64,000 nucleotides of DNA from Clostridia bacterium (GCA_016292635.1 JAEDIC010000002.1:1-64000); one strand, 5' to 3'. Shown: positions 44,720 through 54,116, numbered from the stretch's first letter. Numbers and translations are program-made. Notes: generated by a model from the letters alone, not told the origin.

Positions 44720-45745
44720 ATGAAGTACTTGACCTTTGGCGAAATAATGCTGCGGCTTAAGGCTCCGGGATACGAGAGGTTTTTCCAGAGCCCCATGCTG
44801 GAGGCCACCTTTGGCGGCGGCGAGGCCAACGTTGCGGTATCTCTTGCCAACTATGGCATGGATGCTGGCTTTATTACCGTTTTGCCTAGAAATCCCTTGG
44901 GCGATGCCTGTATGGGAGAGCTACGCAGGTTTAATGTGGATGTGAGCCGTGTACAGCGGGGCAAGGGTCGCATGGGCATTTATTTCCTTGAGGGCGGCGC
45001 AAATCAGCTCCCCAGCAAGGTGGTATATGACCGTGAGGGTTCCGCGGTAGCAATAGCGAAGAGCGGTGATATAGACTGGGAGGCTGCGTTTGATGGAGTG
45101 GAGTGGTTCCATATAACCGGTATAACTCCGGCCATATCCGAGAGCGCAATGGAACTGTCCCTCGAAAGCGTACGCATAGCAAAGCAAAAGGGCATCACGG
45201 TATCCTGCGACCTTAATTTCCGCAAGAATCTGTGGAAGTATGGCAAAAAGGCTCCCGAGGTAATGTGCGAGCTGACAAAGTACGTTGACGTTGCCATTGC
45301 CAATGAGGAGGACTGTCAGAAATCGCTTGGCATTGAAGTTGACATTAAGGTAGAGGACGGCAAGCTGGACAGGGCAAAGTACAAAGCACTTTCCAACGCT
45401 GTTCTTGCGGCCTATCCCAATATGAAGATGATAGCCATAACCCTGAGGGAAAGCCAGAGCGCCGACAGCAACGGCTGGGCGGCCTGCCTTAACGACCGTA
45501 CCGATTTCTATGTCAGCCGCAGATATGCCATAAACGACATAGTTGACAGAGTAGGCGGAGGGGACTCCTTTGCGGGCGGCCTTATATACGGCCTCAATAC
45601 CTATGACAGCCATCAGCAGGCGCTGGAATTCGCGGTTGCAGCAAGCTGTCTGAAGCATTCCATAATCGGCGACTTCAACAGGATCGGCGTGGAGGATGTG
45701 GAAAAGCTTATGGGCGGAGATGGTACAGGACGCGTACAGCGGTAA
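44720..45745 (+). CDS. kdgK: 2-keto-3-deoxygluconate kinase (PfkB family)
   Basis: 341 residues. FGGGEANVAVSLANYGMDAGFIT matches the sugar-binding part of PfkB kinases; the C-terminal DIVDRVGGGDSFAGGLIYGL carries the catalytic Asp and anion hole. It phosphorylates KDG to KDPG, the substrate of the preceding aldolase. Last gene of the cluster; GGGAGG precedes the ATG. Confidence 0.88.
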   Translation: MKYLTFGEIMLRLKAPGYERFFQSPMLEATFGGGEANVAVSLANYGMDAGFITVLPRNPLGDACMGELRRFNVDVSRVQRGKGRMGIYFLEGGANQLPSKVVYDREGSAVAIAKSGDIDWEAAFDGVEWFHITGITPAISESAMELSLESVRIAKQKGITVSCDLNFRKNLWKYGKKAPEVMCELTKYVDVAIANEEDCQKSLGIEVDIKVEDGKLDRAKYKALSNAVLAAYPNMKMIAITLRESQSADSNGWAACLNDRTDFYVSRRYAINDIVDRVGGGDSFAGGLIYGLNTYDSHQQALEFAVAASCLKHSIIGDFNRIGVEDVEKLMGGDGTGRVQR

Positions 45746-45760
45746 CTAATTTGACCAATA

Positions 45761-45797
45761 GCGATTCCGGTGCCGCAGCGGTACCGGAATCGCATTT
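45761..45797 (+). terminator. terminator of the sugar-acid cluster
   Basis: GCGATTCCGGT pairs with ACCGGAATCGC around a GC-rich loop, followed by ATTTTAT. Confidence 0.8.
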
Positions 45798-45842
45798 TAT
45801 ATTTGATGAAGATATTTATTCATCATATCATGCTGGAAAGAA

Positions 45843-46001
45843 GTGACCTCTACCCTTGAGCAGTTTGACAAAGAATTCCGTGAAACCTTCGCCGAATACT
45901 ACGAAAATCATGGTGGGAAAAAGCAAAGCAACCTTGAAATAACAGGCAGGACAAATAAGGAATTGGATGATTTAATGGGGCAGCTGTTGGCAGGTGCGTG
46001 A
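45843..46001 (+). CDS. small hypothetical protein
   Basis: A GTG start behind GGAAAG opens 52 codons ending TGA: acidic N-terminal half (TLEQFDKEFRETFAEYYENH) and ELDDLMGQLLAGA at the end, both predicted helical. Composition looks like protein, not chance. It stands alone between the kinase terminator and the next gene. No family is recognised; it may be the tail of a lost gene. Confidence 0.4.
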   Translation: MTSTLEQFDKEFRETFAEYYENHGGKKQSNLEITGRTNKELDDLMGQLLAGA

Positions 46002-46097
46002 TTCAACCCTGCTTTTTCTTTTGTCGCCCACCGCGCGACCACTCCCCCTACCCTATTCATTATAATTAAGGTACAATGAATGAGGAGGTAATCAATT

Positions 46098-46892
46098 ATG
46101 TTCGGAGCGATACTTGGAGATATTATCGGCAGTCCCTATGAGTTTGACAGGGGCAATAAGAGCAAGGAGTTTCCCCTGTTCTCCCCCGATTCCTGCTTTA
46201 CCGACGACACCGTAATGACCATCGCAGTGGCGGAGGCGTTTATGAGTTCCGCTCCTGACAGCACGGATGATGAGATGCGGCATAACCTCATCACATCTAT
46301 GCGCAAGTACGGCAAACTGTACCCAAATGCGGGATATGGCGGTCGATTCATGGTATGGCTGAACAGCGATCCCAAGCCCTACAACAGCTTTGGCAACGGC
46401 TCCGCGATGCGGGTATCCTCCGTGGCTTGGCTGTATAACGATATAGATACGGTACGCCGCATGGCACGGCTATCCGCCGATGTGACCCACAACCATCCCG
46501 AGGGGATAAAGGGTGCGGAAGCTACGGCTTCGGCAATATTCCTCGCCCGCACAGGGCACGGCAAAGCTGAGATAAAGACCTATATTGAGCAGGAGTTTTG
46601 TTATTCGCTGAACCGTACCTGCGATGAGATACGCCCCGCATACTTCCATGTGGAAAGCTGTCAGGAGACGGTTCCTGAGGCCACCACGGCGTTTCTTGAG
46701 GGCAATAACTTCGAAGATGTTATACGCACGGCGGTATCTCTGGGCGGCGATTGCGACACCCTTACAGCCATAGCCGGCAGTATCGCCGAAGGCTTCTACG
46801 GTGTGAGCGATGAGCTTAAGGCAGAGTGCAAAAACCGCCTTAGCCCCGACCTTCTAAGCGTACTTGAAAGGTATGAAGAGCGCATAGGCTAA
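46098..46892 (+). CDS. ADP-ribosylglycohydrolase family protein
   Basis: 264 residues. GAILGDIIGSPYEF near the start, FTDDTVMT around residue 35 (the metal-binding TDDT motif) and LGGDCDTLTAIAGSIA near 215 are the three signature sites of DraG/ARH hydrolases. It removes ADP-ribose from proteins or nucleic acids using two metal ions. TGAGGAGG precedes the ATG. It stands alone, with TATAAT-like boxes at about 46050. Confidence 0.9.
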   Translation: MFGAILGDIIGSPYEFDRGNKSKEFPLFSPDSCFTDDTVMTIAVAEAFMSSAPDSTDDEMRHNLITSMRKYGKLYPNAGYGGRFMVWLNSDPKPYNSFGNGSAMRVSSVAWLYNDIDTVRRMARLSADVTHNHPEGIKGAEATASAIFLARTGHGKAEIKTYIEQEFCYSLNRTCDEIRPAYFHVESCQETVPEATTAFLEGNNFEDVIRTAVSLGGDCDTLTAIAGSIAEGFYGVSDELKAECKNRLSPDLLSVLERYEERIG

Positions 46893-47001
46893 TCCAGCAT
46901 AACAGTATTTTTGCAATATTGTCGGCATGTATTGCGGTTTACATGGCAAAAGATTGAATGCATAATGATGCTGAAACATGATTCAGAAAGGGGTCCGACA
47001 A

Positions 47002-48237
47002 ATGAAATCATTCTTCAAGAATAACTGGTTCCTCTGCACCATGATCCTTGGCATCGTGGCAGGCTGCGTTGTTGGCTTTGTGTGGCCCAATGCAACCGTA
47101 CTTGAGCCTCTGGGAACCATCTTTACCAATCTGATGTTCTGTGTGGTGGTTCCGATGGTCTTCTGCTCCATCTCTTCAGCCATTGCAAATATGACCTCCA
47201 TCAAAAAGGCCGGCAAAATTATGGGGGTCACCGTGACCACCTTCCTCATCACCGCTGCCATCGCCGCAGTCATTATGTACATAATTGTGCGTATTATCCC
47301 CGTATACAATGTAGCTCCCGCCTATGAGGAGGCCGCTGATATCGCCAAGGTGGACATTGCCTCGCTGATTGTAAACTTCTTCACCAAGCCTGACTTCACC
47401 GAACTGTTCAGCCGCAGGGCTATCCTTCCCCTTATCATTGCAGGAATTTTCTTCGGCTTCGGCGTGCAGATGGCCGGTGGCCCCGAGACTATGACCGCCA
47501 AGATTCTGGCTGATGTGAACAGGGTGTTGATGAATGTGGTAAAGATCATCACATATTACGCCCCCATCGGTTTCTTCGGTTTCTTCGCATCTCTGGTCGC
47601 CACTCACGGCGCAGACTTTGTCTCCAACTACGCCCGCGCCGTCATCATGTACTACGTCATCTCCTTTGCATACTTCTTTCTCTCATCCCCTGTATACGCC
47701 CGGTTTGGCGGCGGCAAGGGAGCAGCAAAGGTCATGTTCAGCCATCTGTTCCGTCCCGCAGCCACCGCTTTCGGTACCTGCTCCTCTGTAGCAACTATTC
47801 CCACCAATATGAAAGTCTCTGAGGAGACAGGCATCTCCACTGAGGTCACCGAGATCGTTCTGCCCATGGGCGCTACCATGCACATGGACGGTTCTGCAAT
47901 GAGCGCAATCATCAAGGTCGCCTTCCTGTTCGGTATGTTCGGCATGGACTTCGGCACCGGCCAGGCAATTCTGGCTATCATTGTAGCCGTATTCTCCTCC
48001 GTTGCAATGAGCGGCATTCCCGGCGGCGGCGGTACCGGTGAGCTGGTACTCTGCGCCATGTTCTTCCCGGAACATATGGCCATAGCTTATCCCATTGCTC
48101 TGGCTATCGGCGAGCTGGTGGATCCCCCCGCCACCATGGTTAATGCCGGCGGCGACTATGTTGTCTCCTTCATCGTCTCCAGGTATGTGAACGGCAAGGA
48201 TTGGCTGCAGAAGCAGCTCAAGGCCAAAACAGAATAA
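47002..48237 (+). CDS. dicarboxylate/amino acid:cation symporter (DAACS family)
   Basis: 411 residues from ATG 47002 behind AAAGGGG; an upstream ATG would add 8 residues without a good site. Eight or so membrane segments plus SSVATIPTNMKV (first reentrant hairpin), MGATMHMDGSAM (unwound helix 7) and GIPGGGGTGELVL (second hairpin) identify a GltP-type transporter. It imports glutamate, aspartate, serine/threonine or C4-dicarboxylates with sodium or protons. Single gene; an IS3 element begins 35 bases after its stop. Confidence 0.88.
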   Translation: MKSFFKNNWFLCTMILGIVAGCVVGFVWPNATVLEPLGTIFTNLMFCVVVPMVFCSISSAIANMTSIKKAGKIMGVTVTTFLITAAIAAVIMYIIVRIIPVYNVAPAYEEAADIAKVDIASLIVNFFTKPDFTELFSRRAILPLIIAGIFFGFGVQMAGGPETMTAKILADVNRVLMNVVKIITYYAPIGFFGFFASLVATHGADFVSNYARAVIMYYVISFAYFFLSSPVYARFGGGKGAAKVMFSHLFRPAATAFGTCSSVATIPTNMKVSEETGISTEVTEIVLPMGATMHMDGSAMSAIIKVAFLFGMFGMDFGTGQAILAIIVAVFSSVAMSGIPGGGGTGELVLCAMFFPEHMAIAYPIALAIGELVDPPATMVNAGGDYVVSFIVSRYVNGKDWLQKQLKAKTE

Positions 48238-48272
48238 TATACCTATACATAAAAAACCCCGAAAAACCTTTT

Positions 48273-49310
48273 TGAACTGCACCCCAAATGTTAGACAGTA
48301 TGATATACTAACTAACAAGTGGGGTGTTTAATTATGCCAAGAGGAGTACCGAACAAAAAATATACGCCAGAGTTCAAAAAACAGGTAGTAGAAACCATGC
48401 AACAAGAAAAGTTAAGCTACAGCGAAACGGCAAGACGTTATGAAATCAACGATCACAAAAGAATTATGACGTGGGAGCGAATTTACATAACAGAAGGACC
48501 GGACGGCTTTTCTGTTGAACGCCGTGGTCGTGGCAGTACAGGCCGTCCGCGGAAATTGCCTAAAGAGATAAAAGAAGATTTGCTTGCGGAGGTACAGCGA
48601 CTGAGAGCGGAGAATGACTACTTAAAAAACTTGCAAGCCTTGGTTTTGGAAGACGAGCGACGCCGGCACAAAAAATGCAGGTAGTTCAAAATCTGAGGCA
48701 ACAGCACTCTTTGGAGATTCTCCTTTCAATCGCTCAACTACCACGAGCTACCTTTTACTACCACCTGAAGAAATCTGACCAAGCAGATAAGTACAAGGAA
48801 GCTAAGGATGCAATAACAGACATCTATTGTGAGAACAAAGGAAGATATGGATATCGCCGAATCACAGCAGAGCTGCACAACCGCAATATGCCCTTGAATC
48901 ACAAGACAGTACAGCGGCTTATGAAAGAACTGGGATTGGTCTGCCGTGTCAGAATGAAGAAATATCGTTCCTACAAAGGAGAGGTTGGCAAGATAGCGCC
49001 CAATCTGTTAAACAGAGATTTCAACGCCAACAGACCGAATGAGAAATGGGTAACCGATGTAACCGAGTTCAACTTATTTGGAGAAAAACTGTACCTTTCT
49101 CCTATTCTGGATCTGCACAGCAGCGACCTGGTTTGTTACACCATTTCGGATCGTCCGGTTTTGAGCATGGTAACTACCATGTTGGGTAAAGCATTTGAAA
49201 CATTACCGGATAATACAAATCTCATTCTCCATTCAGACCAAGGATGGCAATACCAACATAAGCAATATCAAAGGATGCTCGCCCGAAAAGGAATACGGCA
49301 GAGTATGAGT
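48273..49310 (+). mobile_element. IS3-family element, 3'-truncated
   Basis: The left inverted repeat TGAACTGCACCCCAAATGTTAGACA (48273-48297) is followed by orfA and orfB. The element ends inside orfB at the boundary of an IS256-type remnant, so the right end is missing. Confidence 0.85.
48334..48684 (+). CDS. IS3-family transposase OrfA
   Basis: 116 residues from ATG 48334. KKYTPEFKKQVVETM, SYSETARRYEI and MTWERIYITEG form the helix-turn-helix, with a leucine-zipper-like RLRAENDYLKNLQAL near the end. AAAAAAT at 48670-48676 near the overlap with orfB could serve as the -1 frameshift site that makes OrfAB in this family. Confidence 0.85.
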   Translation: MPRGVPNKKYTPEFKKQVVETMQQEKLSYSETARRYEINDHKRIMTWERIYITEGPDGFSVERRGRGSTGRPRKLPKEIKEDLLAEVQRLRAENDYLKNLQALVLEDERRRHKKCR

Positions 49311-49334
49311 GGCTCAATCCCAAATTCTGTGTAA
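48675..49334 (+). pseudogene. IS3-family transposase OrfB, truncated
   Basis: 219 codons. The HTH_21-like segment (KGRYGYRRITAEL) and the first two catalytic residues are present (WVTDVTEF, LHSDQGWQYQ). The frame departs after RQSMS into IS256 end sequence, so the region with the catalytic Glu is lost and the enzyme should be inactive. Confidence 0.85.
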
Positions 49335-49834
49335 ACACCAAAATGACGTAAAATAGAGCAAATATTTATTGGGCGGGAAGGCCGGAAAACGGTATTCCCG
49401 CCTTGTATGCATTGTAGCCGGAGCCTGGCGGCATGTCAAGGACAGCCGTAAGGCCGTTCATTTTATCCTTGACGGGGCGGCGGGATACGGCTATCCGGGA
49501 ATTCTGTCTGCGAAAAATATCTCCGGTTGGGAATGGATTGCGCCCCAGTCCTGTTGTTCCGGTAGTCGTACCTGCTGTAGCCGAGCTCTTCTTCCAGCTC
49601 CGCTTCCAGGCCGCCTTCCAGCGTCATAGCCACAAAGTCCTTGAACAGTTCCTGTACATCCTCAAACGTCTTTAATTCGATCCCCTGTTCCTGCGTCCAT
49701 TCCCGCAGCCTTGCTCGGTCTGCTCGCCTCTGTTGTGGTGTACGTGTGTCCTTCTTACCCATGTTTAAAGCCTCCGTTCGGGTGCTTCTATCTTACACTC
49801 TTCCGGAGGTTTACACAATTTATGGGATGATCTC
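49311..49834 (-). mobile_element. IS256-family remnant with both inverted repeats
   Basis: Imperfect terminal repeats: GGCTCAATCCCAAATTCTGT-GTAAAC at 49311-49336 and its counterpart at 49809-49834 (GTTTACACAATTTATGGGAT-GATCTC) on the other strand. Between them the minus strand from 49762 encodes only the transposase N-terminus (DFVAMTLEGGLEAELEEELGY). The internal bulk of about 1 kb is deleted, giving a 524-bp, non-autonomous form. It terminates the IS3 orfB reading frame. Confidence 0.75.
49463..49762 (-). pseudogene. IS256-family (Mutator-type) transposase, N-terminal fragment
   Basis: 99 codons. LFKDFVAMTLEGGLEAELEEELGYSRYD and YRNNRTG match the family N-terminus, after which the frame becomes unrelated. 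The DDE catalytic domain is absent. Confidence 0.75.
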
Positions 49835-49984
49835 TGCGTTTGTTTTTTACTCTCCATATAAGTTTCCCCCAATGAAACAATTAACAGATCAAAAGTTACT
49901 ATCACTTTCTCTTTAAGGGAAATGTATTTTTCCCTGTGCGTATATGTGGTACAATGAATCAAATAAAATACGGAGAAGCTATAA

Positions 49985-50770
49985 ATGAAAGAATTTTTGA
50001 CCTATTTCTTCGGTGTGGGGACCGAACCGGAATTCGCCATATTTACCCCTGCACATTTTGCCCCCATACTGCTGCTGTTTGTTGCGCTGTTTCTGCTGCA
50101 TAGATATCGTGAACCCCTGAGAAACTCCCGCTATGAGACAAACATACGCTATATTTTGGGATTCATGCTCATCATATGCGACATGTCCTACTATTGGCGC
50201 CTGGCAGCCTGCCCCTGGCTTTCCGAGGGACCTATATCCAATCTGCCCATAGGAGTATGCGGCTGGGCGGTGATCTTTTGCTCATTCATGATAATAGGCA
50301 AAAGCCAGAAGCTGTTTGACATCGCATATTTCTGGCTGCTGTCAGGCTCCCTGTTTGCCCTGCTTACCCCCACCCCTCTGACCTACTGTGGCCCTACACG
50401 CTTCCGCTATTATCAGTTCTGGCTGGAGCACACGCTGGGCTATGTTGCGATTTTTTATATGATATTTGTTCACAAAATGAGGCCAAATATACGCTCTATG
50501 ATTCGCTCATACTGTGCGCTGTGGGTAATGGCGGGACTTGCAACATGGGTAAATTTCATGATTCCCGGAGCAAACTATCTCTATATGGCCCGGCCCGAAA
50601 GCGCCCCCTCCGTGCTGGATATTCTGCCTCCCAGCTATGGGCTGCGCATTGCCATCATCGTCGCTGTAATTACAGTTATGTTCGGCCTTGCATATCTCCC
50701 CTGGTACTTGAAGGATAAAAAATCCGCAGTCGGTAATGGACAAACCCCGGAAATCGCCTCCGCTGTTTAA
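49985..50770 (+). CDS. TIGR02206 (YwaF-like) integral membrane protein
   Basis: 261 residues with six or seven hydrophobic segments. FTPAHFAPILLLFVALFLLHRYR at the start, LPIGVCGWAVIFCSFM in the middle, and NFMIPGANYLYMARPESAPSVLD near the end (the NYxYL-P motif) fit the YwaF/TIGR02206 family of unknown function. Single gene with its own terminator. CGGAGAAG precedes the ATG. Confidence 0.75.
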   Translation: MKEFLTYFFGVGTEPEFAIFTPAHFAPILLLFVALFLLHRYREPLRNSRYETNIRYILGFMLIICDMSYYWRLAACPWLSEGPISNLPIGVCGWAVIFCSFMIIGKSQKLFDIAYFWLLSGSLFALLTPTPLTYCGPTRFRYYQFWLEHTLGYVAIFYMIFVHKMRPNIRSMIRSYCALWVMAGLATWVNFMIPGANYLYMARPESAPSVLDILPPSYGLRIAIIVAVITVMFGLAYLPWYLKDKKSAVGNGQTPEIASAV

Positions 50771-50790
50771 TCGTATACGAATCGCTGATA

Positions 50791-50832
50791 AAGAATCGAC
50801 AAGTTTCTAATGAGACCTGTCGATTCTTGCTG
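50791..50832 (+). terminator. terminator after the YwaF-like gene
   Basis: AAGAATCGACA pairs with TGTCGATTCTT, followed by GCTGTTTT. Confidence 0.75.
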
Positions 50833-50847
50833 TTTTGCAAAATCTTC

Positions 50848-50908
50848 AGTGCAGATTCTGCACTACTTGATTATGTGCTGGATAAAATTTGCAGTGCAGA
50901 TTCTGCAC
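50848..50908. repeat. two identical palindromes GTGCAGATTCTGCAC
   Basis: Copies at 50849-50863 and 50894-50908, 45 bases apart centre to centre, each followed by a TTGATT hexamer after a few bases. They lie in the 509-base gap before the MATE gene. No coding sequence is convincing there: a 70-codon minus-strand frame (50971-51183) has no ribosome binding site. Confidence 0.6.
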
Positions 50909-51279
50909 AAATTGATTTTCCGCCATTCACTATCACCATTTAGTAATCATACCAAACCCATATACAGGATTTACACCGCAATATAATCACTATTTCCCTT
51001 TTTGCTTTTCAAAAAGCCGTTGGACCAAAATGTCAAAAATCCCCGTTTTGTGGGATAAACGCCTACCAGCAGAGCCTCAGCATGGGAGGACGACAAAACG
51101 CCCTTCATACTGGAAACCCTTGTTATTTCAAAACATACCACAATAACCCCCAGGATGCAATACAGCTCTATCCGTATCGCCATACCGGTATTGACTTAGG
51201 TGATTCTATAAACTAGAATAACTTATCGCGAAAGCCCTTTTGAGCTTTGCGTTTATCCGCAATATACCGGAAGGATCTG

Positions 51280-52653
51280 ATGGAAACCATGAATAAGGAT
51301 AACAGTTTTCTCGGAACAGCGCCCGTAGGCGGGCTGCTCTTTAAGCTGGCGCTGCCCACCATAACGGCCCAGCTTATTAATATGCTTTACAATATAGTGG
51401 ACAGGATATACATAGGCCATATGCCAGGAGACGGCGACCTTGCCCTTACCGGCGTTGGCGTATGTATGCCCCTCATTATGATGGTATCCGCCTTTGCGGC
51501 GCTGGTAAGCTCCGGCGGCGCGCCCCGGGCTTCCATATTTATGGGCAAGGGCGATATAGATACGGCGGAAAAGACCATGGGCAGCTGCTTTACCATGCAG
51601 CTGATAGTCTCTGCCGCGCTTACCGCCGCACTGCTCATCTGGAACAGAGACCTTCTCCTTGCCTTCGGCGCAAGCGAGAATACCATTGAGTACGCCTCGG
51701 CATATATGAACGTATACGCCATTGGAACGGTATTCGTGCAGCTTACTCTGGGCATGAACGCCTACATAACCGCTCAGGGTTTTGCAAAGTACGGCATGCT
51801 CACCGTATCGCTGGGCGCCGTATGCAACATCATTCTTGACCCTATCTGCATATTCACCCTGGACATGGGCGTGCGTGGCGCCGCATTGGCCACCGTTACT
51901 TCCCAGGGCCTGTCTTGCATATGGGTGCTGAGCTTCCTTAAAGGCAAAAGGACTCTGCTTCGCCTAAAAAAGGAAATCCTTGCCATACGGCCCAAGATGC
52001 TGTTTCCCTGTATTGCCCTGGGGCTTGCTCCATTTATAATGCAGTCCAGCGAAAGCGTAATATCCGTATGCTTTAACTCTTCCCTGCTGCGCTACGGTGG
52101 AGATATTGCCGTTGGCGCCATGGCGATACTTACAAGCGTAATGCAGTTTGCCATGCTGCCCTTGCAGGGCCTTGCCCAGGGTGCTCAGCCCATCACCAGC
52201 TATAACTTTGGAGCAGGCAACGAAGAGAGAGTACGGCGCACATTCCGGCTGCTTCTTACCGCCAGTCTTACCTATTCCGTAGTCCTCTGGGCCGCCATAA
52301 TGCTTTTCCCCCGGGTATTTGCTGGGATATTCACGCCGGATCCGGCGCTGCTGGCCTTTACGGGGAATGCCCTGCGCATATACTGCGGCGTGCTGTGCAT
52401 ATTCGGCATACAGATAGCCTGCCAGATGACCTTTGTTTCCTTGGGCAACGCCAAGTCCTCCATTATCGTTGCGGTAATGCGGAAGTTTGTGCTGCTTCTT
52501 CCCCTCATATACATAATGCCTGCGCTTATGACCGATAAGACAATGGCAGTATACGCCGCAGAACCCGTTGCGGATCTGCTGGCGGTAACATTCACTGCGC
52601 TGCTGTTCCGTTCCCAGTTTAAAAAGGCGCTGAAAAGCATATCCCCTGCTTAG
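51280..52653 (+). CDS. MATE family efflux transporter
   Basis: 457 residues from ATG 51280, behind GGAAGGATC. Twelve hydrophobic segments in two repeats; LALPTITAQLINMLYNIVDRIYIGHMPGDGDLALTGVGV near the N-terminus and QGLAQGAQPITSYNFGAGN at the second half are MATE motifs. It exports drugs or metabolites with sodium or proton exchange. It converges on the aldo/keto reductase gene. Confidence 0.9.
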   Translation: METMNKDNSFLGTAPVGGLLFKLALPTITAQLINMLYNIVDRIYIGHMPGDGDLALTGVGVCMPLIMMVSAFAALVSSGGAPRASIFMGKGDIDTAEKTMGSCFTMQLIVSAALTAALLIWNRDLLLAFGASENTIEYASAYMNVYAIGTVFVQLTLGMNAYITAQGFAKYGMLTVSLGAVCNIILDPICIFTLDMGVRGAALATVTSQGLSCIWVLSFLKGKRTLLRLKKEILAIRPKMLFPCIALGLAPFIMQSSESVISVCFNSSLLRYGGDIAVGAMAILTSVMQFAMLPLQGLAQGAQPITSYNFGAGNEERVRRTFRLLLTASLTYSVVLWAAIMLFPRVFAGIFTPDPALLAFTGNALRIYCGVLCIFGIQIACQMTFVSLGNAKSSIIVAVMRKFVLLLPLIYIMPALMTDKTMAVYAAEPVADLLAVTFTALLFRSQFKKALKSISPA

Positions 52654-52673
52654 GGGTAAAGCAACAAAAATCA

Positions 52674-52700
52674 CAACGGCGCTCCAATAGGAGCGCTGTT
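52674..52700. terminator. shared terminator between convergent genes
   Basis: AACGGCGCTCC pairs with GGAGCGCTGTT. T-rich sequence follows on the minus strand side (GATTTTTG), so it may end the reductase transcript as well as the MATE transcript. Confidence 0.6.
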
Positions 52701-52711
52701 ATGCGGTAACC

Positions 52712-53890
52712 TTAAAAAATTTTAAACAGCCTTATTACCTTGCTTGCGATCTTGTATATCGGCCCTTCCAGCTCCTTCCGGGCGTTTTGCAGTTCCTCCC
52801 GTATGTTTATATTCTGGGGACAATGCAGCTCGCACTTGCCGCACTGTATACAGTTTGACGCGGAAGTCTGGGTTCTTCTGAATGCGGTACACATCATGTA
52901 CTCTATAAATGCCCGAGACTTGCCTTCGGTATATCTGCGGTTGTATGCGGCAAAAGTGCCGGGGATGTCCACGCTTTGCGGGCAGGGCATACAATAGCCG
53001 CAGCCGGTACAGCCCACCTTCATCTTTTCATTTATGGCCTGCACCACCTTTTCCAGCATTTCTTCCTCCGCCGCTCCAAGCTCTCCAGCGTATGCGGAGG
53101 ATGCTGTCTGGATATTGTCCCGTACCATCTCCATGGAGTTCATGCCGGACAAAACACAGGTTACCTCGCTCTGATTCCACAGCCAGCGGAATGCCCACTG
53201 AGCCGGGGTATGCCTTATATGATATTCCCGGAATATACGCTCTGCCTTCTCCGGCAGCAGCCTGACAAGCTTGCCCCCTCTCAGTGGCTCCATTATTATG
53301 ACGGGCAGGCCCTTATCACTGGCATACATAAGCCCTCGCCGCCCGGCCTGAGAATGCTCATCCATATAGTTATACTGTATCTGGCAGAAATCCCAGTCAT
53401 ACGCGTCTATCAGCCGGCAGAACATATCGGAATTGCCATGATATGAAAAGCCCACCTGGCCTATGGCTCCGCTACGCTTTTTTTCCTCAAGCCATTGGTC
53501 TACGCCTAGCCCCTTCAGCCGCTCCCATGTTTCCACATCCCCAAGCATATGCATGAGATAATAGTCGATATGGTCAGTTCGCAGCCGCTTCAGCTGCTCA
53601 TTGAACAGGTTTTCCATTGCCGCGGCGCTCCTAATAAGATAATGGGGCAGCTTGGTAGCGATATACACCCTATCCCTTATACCGTTTCGCTCCAGTATTT
53701 CACCCAGAGCCGCCTCGCTGCCGGGATATACATAGGCGGTATCGTAATAATTTACCCCGCCATCATAGGCGGCCATTATTTCACGCTCGGCTTCTTTTAT
53801 GTCTATGGCGCCCATTGTCTTTTGAAAGCGCATACAGCCAAAACCCAGTATGGATATCCTGTTTCCGTATTTATCCGGCCTGTAATTCAT
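52712..53890 (-). CDS. aldo/keto reductase with 4Fe-4S domain
   Basis: 392 residues from ATG 53890, behind GGAGGATATT. The barrel has LGFGCMRF, GVNYYDTAYVYPGSE (catalytic Asp and Tyr), ATKLP (Lys) and YYLMH (His). The C-terminal part carries CTGCGYCMPCPQSVDIP and CIQCGKCELHCPQNI, two cysteine clusters for 4Fe-4S. It reduces carbonyls in the cytoplasm, probably drawing electrons through the clusters. A remnant of the same domain type lies at 5224-5536. Confidence 0.88.
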   Translation of the reverse strand: MNYRPDKYGNRISILGFGCMRFQKTMGAIDIKEAEREIMAAYDGGVNYYDTAYVYPGSEAALGEILERNGIRDRVYIATKLPHYLIRSAAAMENLFNEQLKRLRTDHIDYYLMHMLGDVETWERLKGLGVDQWLEEKKRSGAIGQVGFSYHGNSDMFCRLIDAYDWDFCQIQYNYMDEHSQAGRRGLMYASDKGLPVIIMEPLRGGKLVRLLPEKAERIFREYHIRHTPAQWAFRWLWNQSEVTCVLSGMNSMEMVRDNIQTASSAYAGELGAAEEEMLEKVVQAINEKMKVGCTGCGYCMPCPQSVDIPGTFAAYNRRYTEGKSRAFIEYMMCTAFRRTQTSASNCIQCGKCELHCPQNINIREELQNARKELEGPIYKIASKVIRLFKIF

Positions 53891-54116
53891 AATATCCTCC
53901 AAATAAACCAGCAGTCTTTTTTACAAATGGATTTTAGCATATTTCCATATGCGCAGCAAACGAAACACATTCTCTTCGCATGGCATTCTCTGCTTTTTAT
54001 TAAAGATAGTGTTAAATATAGTGTTTTTTATCTGTTTTTGTGCTCGCAATAATTTGTTATGTGTATTAGAATAATATTAATAATAAAGTTTCAAGCGCAT
54101 GGAAGGTTACAACTCA

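Noticed and set aside
50971..51183. 70-codon minus-strand frame before the MATE gene
   Set aside because: No ribosome binding site and no recognisable domain; the region looks like intergenic or repeat-derived DNA.
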